In this document: positions 34,179 through 43,560 of the stretch, in pieces
How positions within the stretch are numbered: position 1 is the stretch's first letter
Layout: every line of letters begins with the position of its first letter
Assembly (NCBI GenBank): GCA_031547305.1
Contig: JAVBSC010000019.1
Span: 1 to 64,000, forward strand
DNA: 64,000 nucleotides
Source: JAVBSC01 sp031547305
Lineage (GTDB): Bacteria; Desulfobacterota; Desulfovibrionia; Desulfovibrionales; Desulfovibrionaceae
Direction of reading: 5' to 3'
The notes under the pieces: generated by a model
The model's input: the letters and a program-made list of their open reading frames with translations, nothing else
What the model was told of the DNA's origin: nothing
The model's database searches: none
Position numbers and translations under genes: made by a program

Positions 34179-34226
34179 CAAAGCCTGCTTTGCCACGCTG
34201 TATATTGTACAGGCAAAGCCTGCTTT
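34179..34226 (+). repeat. 13-bp direct repeat in the EF-P leader
   Basis: CAAAGCCTGCTTT occurs twice, at 34179-34191 and 34214-34226, 35 bases apart. The first copy also contains a small palindrome (CAAAGC-CT-GCTTTG). It lies in the 179-base gap between engB and efp and may be a regulator site or part of the leader; no known riboswitch fits. Confidence 0.4.
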
Positions 34227-34279
34227 CGGCAAAGGGTTAATTCCCGACGGTGTTTTTAATCATAAGTTTTGGAGGTTTC

Positions 34280-34837
34280 ATGTATTCCACCCCCGACTTC
34301 AGAAAAGGCCTGAAGATCGAAGTTGAGGACGTTCCGTACGAAATAGTCGATTACCAGCATTTCAAACCCGGCAAGGGCGGGGCCATGATACGCACCAAGC
34401 TGCGCAACATCCTGACCGGCCGCATCCAGGACATCACATTCCGCTCCGGTGAAAAAGTCGGGCGTCCGGATCTGGAAACGCGGGAAATGCAGTACTTGTA
34501 CCGCGAAGGCACGGATCTGGTGTTTATGGACTTGACCAGTTATGAGCAGCTGCACATCGCGGAAACCCTGCTGGATGGCAAGTCCGGCTTTCTTAAGGAA
34601 AGCCAGCTGGTGCAGGTGCTTCTGTACCGCGGCCAGCCCCTGGATATAGAACTGCCGGTTTCTCTGGTGCTTCAGGTCACGGATACCGAACCCGGCGCCA
34701 AGGGCGATACCGTGTCCAACGTCACCAAGCCCGCCACCCTGGAAACCGGCGTGGTCATTCAAGTGCCCATTTTTGTGAATATCGGCGACATGGTCAAAGT
34801 GGATACCCGCACATCCGGGTACCTGGGCCGCGAATAG
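34280..34837 (+). CDS. efp: Translation elongation factor P
   Basis: Ribosome rescue factor that relieves stalling at polyproline. The N-terminal KOW-like domain holds the modification loop FKPGKGGAMIRTKL with Lys32 at the tip, the position that carries beta-lysine or other modifications in some bacteria. The following OB domains (YLYREGTDLVFMD..., VVIQVPIFVNIGDMVKVDTRTSGYLGRE) are complete. ATG at 34280 follows GGAGG. Length of 185 residues is standard. No modification enzyme is in the window. Confidence 0.97.
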   Translation: MYSTPDFRKGLKIEVEDVPYEIVDYQHFKPGKGGAMIRTKLRNILTGRIQDITFRSGEKVGRPDLETREMQYLYREGTDLVFMDLTSYEQLHIAETLLDGKSGFLKESQLVQVLLYRGQPLDIELPVSLVLQVTDTEPGAKGDTVSNVTKPATLETGVVIQVPIFVNIGDMVKVDTRTSGYLGRE

Positions 34838-34860
34838 CAGTATTTTCAGAGAGTTGCTTT

Positions 34861-34903
34861 AAGGCTGACCGCAAGCCGTCCACGGCTTGCGGTCAGCCTT
34901 TTT
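34861..34903 (+). terminator. Strong intrinsic terminator of efp
   Basis: AAGGCTGACCGCAAGCCG (34861-34878) pairs with its exact complement (34883-34900) around a four-base loop, followed by T residues. It stops the efp transcript 24 bases after the stop codon. Confidence 0.92.
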
Positions 34904-34930
34904 ATAGTTTAGAAGAAGTCTGGAAAATGT

Positions 34931-34976
34931 CGTGAACCGGTTTGCGGCGATCTTAAAAAATTCAGCGCGGTTCACG
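34931..34976. repeat. Inverted repeat in the ftsK upstream gap
   Basis: CGTGAACCG (34931-34939) and its exact complement (34968-34976) flank 28 bases. The gene-free stretch 34904-35157 otherwise shows no clear promoter or second gene; a short open frame (35073-35111) is too short to support. This repeat might be a hairpin in the ftsK leader. Confidence 0.3.
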
Positions 34977-35157
34977 CTTGAAATGCGCCGGCGGGGACGT
35001 ATGCGGTACGGCTCCGCACCCACGAGGAGCGGTCTGGCTTTGCCCGCTGTAAACGACTAGTGGAGCGCTTTAAATGCTGATGGCTTCAGAAATTTTCAGA
35101 CTGCGCAATTAACCTGTTTCCTATTCCGTACAGGGGGCTCCCACGGAAGGTAACCGC

Positions 35158-37662
35158 CTGGCCCGCGAGTTTTGCGGGCTGTTCCTCATCTTCAGCGCCA
35201 TTCTGGTGCTGGTCAGCCTGTTTACCCATGATGCGGCGGATCCAAGCCTGAACCATGTGGTCAAGGGCGCTTATTCCGTTCAGAACCGGGCCGGACTTTT
35301 CGGCGCGTATCTCAGCGGCATCCTGGTGGATTTTCTGGGCTTCGCCGCCTATGTGCCGGCTGTGCTGCTTGGCGTTATGGGCGCGCGTCGGGTGTTGTCC
35401 TCTCAGGAATGGCCCTGGTGGCGCTGGTTCGGCTTTTTTATTATGCTTTTCTGCCTGGGCTCGGCCGGAGCGGCTTTCGGAATCGGCATCGGCCCGGTGC
35501 GCGGCGGCGGCCTGCTGGGCGGCGCGGTCCACGATTTTTCCATCCATTATTTCAATCCCACGGGCAGCGCGCTCATCTGGGTTTTTGCCTTTTTTCTGGC
35601 TGTGCAGCTATTATGCGGGCTTTCCTGGGTAGGCGCCTTGTTGCTTCCGGCGCTTGAGGGGATGCGCAGACTGGGCGATTTGCCGGGTAAAATCAAAGAA
35701 GGCCGGCAGGAGCGGGAAAAACGGAAAGCTCTGGAAATAGACTCCGGCGCGAAGCCAGCGGCCGCCAGGAGCAAACGCCTGCCGGGGCAGACGGAAAAAT
35801 CCGGTGGGGTGGCGGATTCCGGCCTGTTCCTCAGCCCGGCGCCTTCCGCGTCTTTAGCCGCGCCGCAGCCTGCCCAGACGGTGGTCAAAAATCCGCCCAA
35901 AACACGGGAGGAGCAGCCGGTGCAAGAGCCTCCGGCCGTTATTCCGCCGGCGCCGGCCCTGTCCTTTACCTTAAGCCTGGCCAAGCGGGACAAGCCGGAG
36001 GAAGAGGAGGTGCCCCCCTGGCTGCTGGATCTGGAGGCGGATCGCCTGGGCGCGCCCGCCAGGGCCGAGGCTGCCGCTCCGGCTCAGTCCAGGCCCGCGC
36101 CTTCCGCTTCCGTACCCGTAAAAACGGCGGCTCCCCAGCCGGTCGCGGTTCCGGAACCGGCCGCGCCAATCAAGGCCGATCCGCCAAAGCCCGCGCCAAT
36201 GATCCAGATGGAAAAAGTCAATTTGTCCAAACCGGCCCTGCCGCCTCTGGATCTGCTGCACTCCATCGCCGGGTCCGGCCCGGGCACGCCCATTGCCGTG
36301 CTGGAGGAAAAAGGCCGCAATCTCATGACCTGCCTGAATGACTTCGGCATTCAGGGCGAGTTGGTGGGGATCACTCCCGGCCCGGTGGTGACCATGTTTG
36401 AAGTGCGGCCGGCGCCTGGGGTCAAGGTTTCCCGCATCGCCGGGCTGAGCGACGATCTGGCCCTGAGCCTGAAAGCCGTGGCTGTGCGCATACAGGCCCC
36501 CATACCAGGCACGGATACCGTGGGCATTGAAATCCCCAACGACGTGCGGGAACTGGTCTGCCTGAAAGAGGTGTTTTCCTCCTCCGCCTTCGGGCAGGCG
36601 GAGTCCTTGCTGACCATGGCCCTGGGCAAGGATATTTCCGGCAACCCGGCCGTGGCGGATCTGGCGCGCATGCCGCACCTGCTGGTGGCCGGGGCTACCG
36701 GGGCCGGCAAGAGCGTCTGCCTTAATTCCATTTTGCTTTCTTTTTTGTATAAAGCCGGGCCGGAAGACGTAAAACTGCTTCTTGTGGACCCCAAGCGCAT
36801 TGAAATGGCCGTCTATGCGGATCTGCCGCATCTTGTGCATCCGGTGGTCACGGAAATGGCTCTGGCCAAGAACGCCCTTGACTGGGCGGTGCGGGAAATG
36901 GACCGCCGCTACACGGACATAGCCCGCCTGGGCGTGCGCAACGTTGCCGCTTTCAACGAAAAGCTGGCCGCCCTGGGCAAAGCCCGGCCGCCGGATCTGG
37001 CGGATTTGGAGCCCATGCCATACCTGGTCATTGTCATTGACGAGTTGGCCGATCTGATGCTTACGGCGGCCAAAGAGGTGGAAACCAGCATCGTGCGCCT
37101 GGCCCAGTTGGCCAGGGCGGCCGGCATCCACCTGATTATCGCCACGCAACGCCCCAGTGTGGACGTGGTGACCGGGCTGATCAAAGCCAACTTTCCCTGC
37201 CGCATCGCGTTTCAGGTTACCTCAAAGCACGATTCGCGCACCATTCTGGATACCGTGGGCGCGGAACACCTGCTGGGCAAGGGCGACATGCTTTTCAAGC
37301 CGGCGGGCGGGCGGTTCCAGCGCATGCACGGCGCGTTCGTGCGCGACGACGACGTGAGCGCCGTGGTAAAATACTGGCGCTCCCAGCAGGCCCCGGTGTA
37401 TAAGGTGGACTTTGCCGAACCCGAGGAGTCCGATGACTTTGACGGCCCGGCCGGCGGCGCGGGCGGCGGTGACATAGTCTCGGATCCCATGTATACGGAG
37501 GCCGTGGATTTTGTGCGCGGCCAGGGCAAGGCCTCGATTTCGCTCATCCAGCGACGCTTCAGGATCGGCTTCAACCGGGCGGCCCGCTTTGTGGAGCAGA
37601 TGGAGCAGGACGGCATTATCGGCCCGGCGGACGGGAGCAAGCCCAGATTAGTAGTGCGATAA
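35158..37662 (+). CDS. ftsK: DNA translocase FtsK, predicted CTG start
   Basis: Septal DNA pump that clears chromosomes at division. It has an N-terminal membrane domain (four to five helices to about residue 170), a Pro/Ala-rich linker of about 190 residues, a motor domain with Walker A GATGAGKS near residue 512 and VIVIDELADLM Walker B, and a C-terminal winged-helix gamma domain (QRRFRIGFNRAARFVEQME) that reads KOPS sites. The family-like N-terminus AREFCGLFLIFSAILVLVSLF lies upstream of GTG 35206 and the frame contains no ATG/GTG/TTG before the previous stop. CTG at 35158 has GGAAGG seven bases upstream and is my choice. GTG 35206 would cut into the first helix. Total about 835 residues. 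Confidence 0.88.
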   Translation: MAREFCGLFLIFSAILVLVSLFTHDAADPSLNHVVKGAYSVQNRAGLFGAYLSGILVDFLGFAAYVPAVLLGVMGARRVLSSQEWPWWRWFGFFIMLFCLGSAGAAFGIGIGPVRGGGLLGGAVHDFSIHYFNPTGSALIWVFAFFLAVQLLCGLSWVGALLLPALEGMRRLGDLPGKIKEGRQEREKRKALEIDSGAKPAAARSKRLPGQTEKSGGVADSGLFLSPAPSASLAAPQPAQTVVKNPPKTREEQPVQEPPAVIPPAPALSFTLSLAKRDKPEEEEVPPWLLDLEADRLGAPARAEAAAPAQSRPAPSASVPVKTAAPQPVAVPEPAAPIKADPPKPAPMIQMEKVNLSKPALPPLDLLHSIAGSGPGTPIAVLEEKGRNLMTCLNDFGIQGELVGITPGPVVTMFEVRPAPGVKVSRIAGLSDDLALSLKAVAVRIQAPIPGTDTVGIEIPNDVRELVCLKEVFSSSAFGQAESLLTMALGKDISGNPAVADLARMPHLLVAGATGAGKSVCLNSILLSFLYKAGPEDVKLLLVDPKRIEMAVYADLPHLVHPVVTEMALAKNALDWAVREMDRRYTDIARLGVRNVAAFNEKLAALGKARPPDLADLEPMPYLVIVIDELADLMLTAAKEVETSIVRLAQLARAAGIHLIIATQRPSVDVVTGLIKANFPCRIAFQVTSKHDSRTILDTVGAEHLLGKGDMLFKPAGGRFQRMHGAFVRDDDVSAVVKYWRSQQAPVYKVDFAEPEESDDFDGPAGGAGGGDIVSDPMYTEAVDFVRGQGKASISLIQRRFRIGFNRAARFVEQMEQDGIIGPADGSKPRLVVR

Positions 37663-37679
37663 GTTCAATAGGAGTATTT

Positions 37680-38351
37680 GTGCGAATTTTTAAGATATAT
37701 TTCCTGTCTCTTTTTCTGGTTCTGATTTGGTCCGGCACGGTCCAGGCCGCTTCGTCATCGGCTGCTCTGCAAAAGCGCTACGACAGCCTCAAATCCATGC
37801 GCGCTGAATTTTCCCAGGTGCTCCTGCACAAAGAAAGCGGCACCAAAGAGCGGCGCAAGGGGATCTTGCTGTTCCAAAAGCCGCTTCTGGTGCGCTGGGA
37901 AACCAAGTCCCCGGCCCCGGAGCTTTTGCTGGTCACCGGCAAGGAGATCTGGAACTATTTTGCGGACGAGGACGTGGCCTACAAATATCCACTGAACCTG
38001 GTGGAGGATTCCAGCAACATCCTGCGGGTCATTACCGGCCAGGCCAGGCTGGAGCAGGATTTTGACGTCAAGAACGAAGGTACGGAGAACGGCCTGGACA
38101 AGCTGCACCTGTTCCCCAAGGAGCCGGTCCAGGCACTGGTGGAGGCGCTGCTCTGGGTGGATCCGGACAGCGGTTTGATTAAAAAGGCCAGGATTTACGA
38201 TTTTTACGGCAACGAGAATGAGATCACCTTTGAAAAGCAGGAGCAGGATGTGGCCATTCCGGCTTCGTCCTTTGAGTTCACTCCGCCCAAGGGCGTGGAT
38301 GTGGAGGATCGCACCCAGGGCGGGGAAATGTCCAAACCTTTGTTGAATTAA
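37680..38351 (+). CDS. lolA: Outer-membrane lipoprotein carrier protein LolA
   Basis: Periplasmic chaperone that carries lipoproteins from LolCDE to the outer membrane. The signal peptide (KIYFLSLFLVLIWSGTVQA) and the typical mature start (LQKRYDSLKSMRAEFSQVL) are clear, followed by RKGILLFQKPLLVRWETKSPAPELLLVTGKEIWNYF, conserved in LolA. The start is GTG at 37680 with GGAG before it, 17 bases after ftsK, so it is cotranscribed. Length of 223 residues is normal. Confidence 0.93.
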   Translation: MRIFKIYFLSLFLVLIWSGTVQAASSSAALQKRYDSLKSMRAEFSQVLLHKESGTKERRKGILLFQKPLLVRWETKSPAPELLLVTGKEIWNYFADEDVAYKYPLNLVEDSSNILRVITGQARLEQDFDVKNEGTENGLDKLHLFPKEPVQALVEALLWVDPDSGLIKKARIYDFYGNENEITFEKQEQDVAIPASSFEFTPPKGVDVEDRTQGGEMSKPLLN

Positions 38352-38415
38352 ACTTCACAGCGCAGCGGGGTTGGGGCAGGGTGGCGCTTGGCGTTGTCAT
38401 GCCTCAGGGGGAGCC

Positions 38416-39585
38416 ATGCCGCAACCATACATCACCGATATCCTCATTGCCGGGGCCGGACCGGCCGGATCCAGCCTGGCCTCCGCCCTGCCGCCTTCCT
38501 TCCGGGCCGTGCTTCTGGACAAACGCCCGCTGGACCTGGCGGGAGCGGAGGGACGCAAAAGCAAGCCCTGCGGCGGCCTGATCGCTCCGGACGCCCAGGC
38601 CTGCCTGTTCCACATGGGACTGACCGTTCCCGGCCATGTGCTCACCAGTCCGCAGATTTTCGGGGTGCGCTCCGTGGATTTGGAAAGCGGCCATGAGCGG
38701 ACTTTTCAGCGCCATTACCTGAATATCCGCCGGGAAGAACTGGACCGCTGGCTGTTTTCCAGAGCCGCGTCCAAGGGCAATATTCTGGCCCTGACCGGCC
38801 GCCGGCTGGTCAGCTTCAGTCAGGATGCCCAGGGCGTAAGCGCTGTGCTGGACGATGGCCGGAGCATCCGGGCCAGGCTTTTAGTCGGCGCGGACGGGGG
38901 CGGTTCACGGGTGCGCCGCCTGCTCGGACTGGACAATTTCAGCGGCCGGGCCTGTTCGCCGGGCGGCGTCCTGGGCCATTGGCGAACCTTGTTCGCCCCC
39001 AGGCGCTATCTGGCCGTGCAGGAGTGTTTTGCCGTAAATGATGTTCCTTCCGAATTCGGGGCGTTTTTCCACCAGCGAATCACGGATTACTATTCCTGGA
39101 CCATCCCCAAGGAAGAAAACCTGCTGGTGGGCGCGGCCCTGCCCTGGCCGGAGAAGAATGCCGCGGGCCCAGGCCCGGACGAGCGTTTCGCTCTGCTGCT
39201 TCGGCATTTACGCCAACGCGGCTACAATCTGGACAAGCCGCTGCGCCGCGAAAGCTGCGCCCTGCTTTGCCCCAGCCCCATCCATGAATTCCCTCTGGGG
39301 CGGGGGAGTGTCGTCCTGCTTGGCGAAGCGGCCGGCCTGATCAGCCCCAGCTCGGCCGAAGGCCTGAGCTACGCCTTCCGCAGCGCCATGACTCTGGCCA
39401 AAACCCTGGTGGCTCTTCAGGCTTCCGATTCGCGCGTTCTGCCCCTGTACACGCAAAAAATCCGCCCTCTGCTCCGGACTTTGCGCCTGAAATGCCTGAA
39501 GTCCGCGGTCATTTACCACCCCACGCTGCGCCGCCTGGCTCTGGCCAGCGGGCTGAACAGCTTTTCCGCCAAAGATATGTGGTGA
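38416..39585 (+). CDS. FAD-dependent oxidoreductase, geranylgeranyl reductase type
   Basis: Flavoprotein of the GGR/PHBH-like superfamily. The N-terminal FAD motif ILIAGAGPAGSSLASALP is at residues 10-27, the mid motif ARLLVGADGGGSRVRRLLG near 165, and GSVVLLGEAAGLISPSSAEGLSYAFRSA near 305 binds the FAD. In Gram-negative anaerobes such proteins reduce prenyl chains, quinones or other isoprenoids; the substrate here is unknown. ATG at 38416 follows GGGGGAG. It is in the same orientation as lolA. Confidence 0.87.
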   Translation: MPQPYITDILIAGAGPAGSSLASALPPSFRAVLLDKRPLDLAGAEGRKSKPCGGLIAPDAQACLFHMGLTVPGHVLTSPQIFGVRSVDLESGHERTFQRHYLNIRREELDRWLFSRAASKGNILALTGRRLVSFSQDAQGVSAVLDDGRSIRARLLVGADGGGSRVRRLLGLDNFSGRACSPGGVLGHWRTLFAPRRYLAVQECFAVNDVPSEFGAFFHQRITDYYSWTIPKEENLLVGAALPWPEKNAAGPGPDERFALLLRHLRQRGYNLDKPLRRESCALLCPSPIHEFPLGRGSVVLLGEAAGLISPSSAEGLSYAFRSAMTLAKTLVALQASDSRVLPLYTQKIRPLLRTLRLKCLKSAVIYHPTLRRLALASGLNSFSAKDMW

Positions 39586-39590
39586 ATTTT

Positions 39591-40343
39591 TTATAATCCC
39601 ACGGCTTTTTTAAGATCCGCGACTTCGCGGCTGGTCAGGGGGCGGCATTGGCCAGTGGGCAGGCCGCCGAGTTCGAGCGGCCCCTGGGCTATGCGGCGCA
39701 GGCGCAGGATCGTCAGGCCCAGGTCCCGGCACATGCGGCGGATCTGGCGGTTCAGGCCCTGGTGCAGGATCAGGCGCATGGTGTGTGGCTGGCCGGCGGG
39801 GAGCAGGGCGGCTTCCACCGGGGCCAGGCGTTCGCCTTCGGCCAGGCGCATGCCCTGGCGCAGGGTCTGGAGCATGTCCTGAGTCACGGGTTCGCGAACC
39901 TGCACTTCGTAGTACTTGGGCAAGTGGTGGCTGGGGTGGGTGAGGCGCTTGGTCAGTTCGCCGTCGTCGGTCAGAAGGATCAGCCCTTCGGAAAAATAAT
40001 CCAGGCGTCCGGCCGGGTAAAGGCGCTTGGCTCGCAGGTTTGCGGGCAGCAGATCCAGCACGGTGCGCCGGCCTTCGGGATCTTTGGCCGTGCTGACCAC
40101 CTGGATGGGCTTGTGCAGCATAATATAGGTATGGCCGGAGTCCGGGGCGGGGCGGCTTACCGGTTGGCCGCGCACGCTCAGGACGTCGCCGGCTTCCACC
40201 CGCAGGCCGAGATCCCGAACCGCGGCCCCGTTGACGCTGACCAGGCCCTGGCGGATAAGCTCGTCCGCCTGGCGGCGCGAGCAGACGCCGGCGGCGGCCA
40301 GGGCCTTGTTCAGGCGCATGCTGGTGTTTTGGGAATCAGGCAT
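39591..40343 (-). CDS. rRNA pseudouridine synthase (RsuA/RluB/E/F family)
   Basis: Modifies uridines in ribosomal RNA. An S4 RNA-binding domain (LNKALAAAGVCSRRQADELIRQGLVSVNG) is at the N-terminus and the catalytic motif GRLDYFSEGLILLTDDG has Asp115 as the nucleophile. The RluB-like YEVQVREPVT segment is also visible. It converges on the GGR-type gene. Whether it is RluB (23S) or RsuA (16S) cannot be decided here. The start is ATG 40343; an internal Met nine residues in is an alternative. Confidence 0.92.
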   Translation of the reverse strand: MPDSQNTSMRLNKALAAAGVCSRRQADELIRQGLVSVNGAAVRDLGLRVEAGDVLSVRGQPVSRPAPDSGHTYIMLHKPIQVVSTAKDPEGRRTVLDLLPANLRAKRLYPAGRLDYFSEGLILLTDDGELTKRLTHPSHHLPKYYEVQVREPVTQDMLQTLRQGMRLAEGERLAPVEAALLPAGQPHTMRLILHQGLNRQIRRMCRDLGLTILRLRRIAQGPLELGGLPTGQCRPLTSREVADLKKAVGL

Positions 40344-40349
40344 GGTTTT

Positions 40350-40997
40350 TTATGGACGGATAACTTTGTCGGCCACCTGCATGCTGGTGACAATGTCCAG
40401 CATGTTGGTGGTCTGGCCGACCACTTTTTTATCCAGCAATTTAAAATGTTCCAGGCAGGCCCCGCAGACCAGGACATCCACTCCGGATTGCTCCAGATGC
40501 CGGAGTTGATCCAGGACGGGGCTTTCCGCCACGGTCAGGCGGACTCCGCCGTTAACCAGTATGACGCGCCAGAGATCCTGCCCCAGTTCCGGCAGGGTGG
40601 CAAGGAAGTTTTTCATCAGTTTGGCGCCCAGGGCGTCGTCGCCTTGGCCCAGAAGGTTTGCGGCTATAAAAACCAGGATTTTGGAAGAGCTTTTCGGGGG
40701 CTGGGAATTTATCACGGAGTCTTCCCCGTGGACCAGACCGGCCAAAGATGCGCCGGCGGCTGGGGCGCCGGTGGCTGGCGGGCGTTTTGCCGCGGTAATG
40801 CGGTGGTTTTTTCCGTTGCTTTCCACGCTTGCATTATACGCGTTTGCGGTTATAAAACGCAGTACATTTTCCTTGGCGGCGTCGTTGTCCACCAGTATAG
40901 TGAATTCGTCCGGCTCCTCCAATTCCAGCAGGTGTTTGACCTGCAAAACCGGTTGCGGGCAGGGCAGATTCTGGCAATCCAGAAATTTTTTCGGCAT
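40350..40997 (-). CDS. yedF: YedF-type selenium-metabolism protein (TusA-like plus DsrE-like)
   Basis: Two-domain protein. The N-terminal TusA/SirA-like domain has the CPxP motif (LDCQNLPCPQPVLQVKHLLE, Cys13), and the C-terminal DsrE-like domain has a Cys pair (CGACLEHF). This arrangement is the yedF/SirA-selenium family linked with selenoprotein-making genomes. No selD, selA or selB is in the window. ATG at 40997 follows AGGAGC; a longer frame upstream has no family sequence. It lies just upstream (minus strand) of the pseudouridine synthase gene, seven bases apart. Confidence 0.88.
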   Translation of the reverse strand: MPKKFLDCQNLPCPQPVLQVKHLLELEEPDEFTILVDNDAAKENVLRFITANAYNASVESNGKNHRITAAKRPPATGAPAAGASLAGLVHGEDSVINSQPPKSSSKILVFIAANLLGQGDDALGAKLMKNFLATLPELGQDLWRVILVNGGVRLTVAESPVLDQLRHLEQSGVDVLVCGACLEHFKLLDKKVVGQTTNMLDIVTSMQVADKVIRP

Positions 40998-41135
40998 GGC
41001 GCGCTCCTGAAGAATTTTATGCGACCGCATTTTCATAGCAGTTCGCCGGGTGGCGGCAAAATTGAAAAAAGCTATGCCGAAACCGGCTTTGAATTGGTTT
41101 TTTCTATATGCTTGGTATCTTTTAGGCAATAAGAC

Positions 41136-42914
41136 ATGAAACTTAAAAATCCATCAAAAAATGCCCCGAACGCCGCGACAAGCCTTGCCCTGTTCAAACG
41201 CTCCCTGAGTTATTTCGCGCCGTTCAAACCGCAGGCCGCGGTGGCGATTGCGGCCATGATCGTAGTGGCCTTGTGCAACGGATATACGGCTTACCTGGTA
41301 AAGCCGGCCTTTGACGACATTTTCGGCAAACTGGACCGTGAGGCGCTTTTCTGGGTGCCCCTGGCTTTTGTGGGGGTGACCCTGGCCAAGGTGCTCTGCC
41401 GGACCGTCCAGAACTACACCATGCAGTACTGCGGCCTGAAGGTGCTGGAGCGCCTGCGCGACGAGCTGTGCAACAAAATCCTGCGTCTGCCCATGCGCTT
41501 TTATGAAGGCACCCAGGTGGGCATGCTCATGTCCCGCGTGATTAACGACGTGGTGATGATCCGCTCCAGTCTGCCCGCCATGATCATGCTGGTGCGCCAG
41601 ATAATAACCATGGCCAGCCTGATTGTCGTCATTTTCTACCAGGATCCCTACCTGGCCTCCTGGGCTATGCTGGCTTTGCCTTTTGCCGGGTTCCCCTTCA
41701 TCTATTTCGGCCGCCGGCATCGCAAGCTTGGGCGCAAGGGCCAGATGAAGGTGGCGGATATTTCCATTTTGCTCCAGGAAGTGTTCAGCGGCATCCGCGT
41801 GGTCAAGGCCTTTGCCACGGAACTTCTGGAAAGCCGGCGTTTTGACAAGGAAAACCGCCGCCTGCTGAAAATATCCCTTAACCAGTGCCTGGCCAGTGAA
41901 ATGTCTTCATCGGCCATGGAGTTCATCGGCGCGGTCGGAATGGCCGCTGTGATGTGGTACGGCGGGCTGCGCGTCATAGAAGGCCAGTCCACGCCGGGCA
42001 CGTTTTTTTCTTTTGTGGCCGCGGTGGTCATGCTTTATGACCCCCTGAAGAAGCTGAGCGATTCCAACCAGGACATTCAAAAAGCCCTGGCCGGGGCGGA
42101 GCGGGTTTTTGAAATTATTGATTCCAGGGAAATAGTGGAAGAATCCGGCGGTCCGCTGGAAGTGGAGGGGGCGTTCCGGGAACTCAGCTTTGAAGACGTG
42201 AGTTTTTCCTATAACCCGGATGCCCAGGCGCTGGCCGGCATCAATCTGACGGTCAAAGCCGGGGAGCGCGTGGCCATAGTGGGTCCGTCCGGGGCGGGCA
42301 AAAGCACGTTCGTCAACCTGATCCCCAGGTTTTACGATCCGGACTCCGGGGTGATCAAGCTTAACGGCCGTCCGCTCAGGGAATACGACCTGGCTTCGCT
42401 GCGCCGCAACGTGGCCATAGTTTCGCAGGATAACTTTTTGTTCAACGTTTCCATCAGAGAAAACATCGGCTACGGCCTGCCGGAACTTTCGGAAGAAGCC
42501 TGCGCAGCGGCGGCAGAAGCCGCCTATGTGGACGAGTTCATCCGCAACATGCCGGAAAACTACGATACCCTGGTGGGGGAGCGGGGAACAAAGCTTTCCG
42601 GGGGGCAAAAGCAGCGGATCACCATAGCCAGGGCCATCGCCAAAGACGCCTCCCTGCTGATTCTGGACGAAGCCACCAGCGCCCTGGATTCCGAATCGGA
42701 AAAAATAGTCCAGAAGGCTCTGGAAAACCTTATGCGGGGCCGGACCAGCATTGTCATTGCGCACAGGCTTTCAACCATTCTGAATTCCGACAGGATTCTG
42801 GTCATGGATCGCGGCAGGGTGATCGCCCAGGGCCCGCACAGCGAGCTTCTGAACGCCAGCCCGCTGTATGCCAAGCTTTATTCCATGCAGTTCGGGCTTT
42901 CCGAGGAGCGGTAG
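41136..42914 (+). CDS. msbA: Lipid A flippase MsbA-type ABC exporter
   Basis: Inner-membrane half-transporter with six helices followed by an ATPase. Walker A GPSGAGKST is near residue 382, the signature LSGGQKQR near 487 and Walker B LLILDEATSALD near 507. Length of 592 residues and the next two acyltransferase genes fit lipid A flipping in the LPS pathway; general multidrug export is the alternative. It starts the operon with the DUF374 and LpxL-like genes (gap six bases). Divergent from yedF. Confidence 0.9.
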   Translation: MKLKNPSKNAPNAATSLALFKRSLSYFAPFKPQAAVAIAAMIVVALCNGYTAYLVKPAFDDIFGKLDREALFWVPLAFVGVTLAKVLCRTVQNYTMQYCGLKVLERLRDELCNKILRLPMRFYEGTQVGMLMSRVINDVVMIRSSLPAMIMLVRQIITMASLIVVIFYQDPYLASWAMLALPFAGFPFIYFGRRHRKLGRKGQMKVADISILLQEVFSGIRVVKAFATELLESRRFDKENRRLLKISLNQCLASEMSSSAMEFIGAVGMAAVMWYGGLRVIEGQSTPGTFFSFVAAVVMLYDPLKKLSDSNQDIQKALAGAERVFEIIDSREIVEESGGPLEVEGAFRELSFEDVSFSYNPDAQALAGINLTVKAGERVAIVGPSGAGKSTFVNLIPRFYDPDSGVIKLNGRPLREYDLASLRRNVAIVSQDNFLFNVSIRENIGYGLPELSEEACAAAAEAAYVDEFIRNMPENYDTLVGERGTKLSGGQKQRITIARAIAKDASLLILDEATSALDSESEKIVQKALENLMRGRTSIVIAHRLSTILNSDRILVMDRGRVIAQGPHSELLNASPLYAKLYSMQFGLSEER

Positions 42915-42919
42915 GAAGT

Positions 42920-43558
42920 ATGAAAATACCGGTCCGTCTGGTCGCTATTTGCGTTACTCCGCTATACAGGCTGTGGTGCAAAACCCTGCGCTACGCGGAG
43001 GAAGGCCGGGAAGCCTTGGACAGGCTTGACGCCGCCAAGCGATCCATGATTTTCGCCCTGTGGCACAATGAGCTTTTTCCTCTGATGCACGTAAAGAGGC
43101 AGCTGGACATCGTCTGTCCGGTCAGCCGCAGCCGGGACGGTGATTATCTGGCGGCCCTGCTGCGCGGCCTGGGTCTTAAAACCGCCAGGGGATCCAGTTC
43201 CAGAGGGGGCCTGGCCGTGCTCCGGAGCACTTTGCGGATGATGCGGGAGCAGCCGGGCCTGCATGCCTGCATTACCGTGGACGGTCCGCGCGGGCCGCGC
43301 CATATGCCCAAGCCGGGGGCTGTTTACCTGGCCGGGGAAACCGGCGCCCTGATTGTGCCGATACGCATGCTTATGGCCAGGGCCAAGATATTCCGATCCT
43401 GGGACCGCTTTGAGGTGCCTCTGCCGTTCAGCCGGGTGCACATAGTTTATGGCGAACCATACCCCATAGGGGCGGAGGAACTCGGCGAAGCCGCTGTTGC
43501 CGCGCATTGCGAAAACCTGCGGCAAAAGCTTAACTCCCTTGGAGAAAAGCGTGAATAA
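42920..43558 (+). CDS. DUF374 / lysophospholipid-acyltransferase-like protein
   Basis: DUF374 family protein. The acyltransferase catalytic pattern MIFALWHNELFPL has His near residue 49 and Glu two residues after it; later VDGPRGPRHMPKPGAVYLAGETGALIVPIRM matches the substrate motif of this family. It probably transfers an acyl chain to a lipid A or lysolipid intermediate. ATG at 42920 is six bases after the msbA stop. Length of 212 residues is normal. Confidence 0.85.
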   Translation: MKIPVRLVAICVTPLYRLWCKTLRYAEEGREALDRLDAAKRSMIFALWHNELFPLMHVKRQLDIVCPVSRSRDGDYLAALLRGLGLKTARGSSSRGGLAVLRSTLRMMREQPGLHACITVDGPRGPRHMPKPGAVYLAGETGALIVPIRMLMARAKIFRSWDRFEVPLPFSRVHIVYGEPYPIGAEELGEAAVAAHCENLRQKLNSLGEKRE

Positions 43559-43560
43559 AA

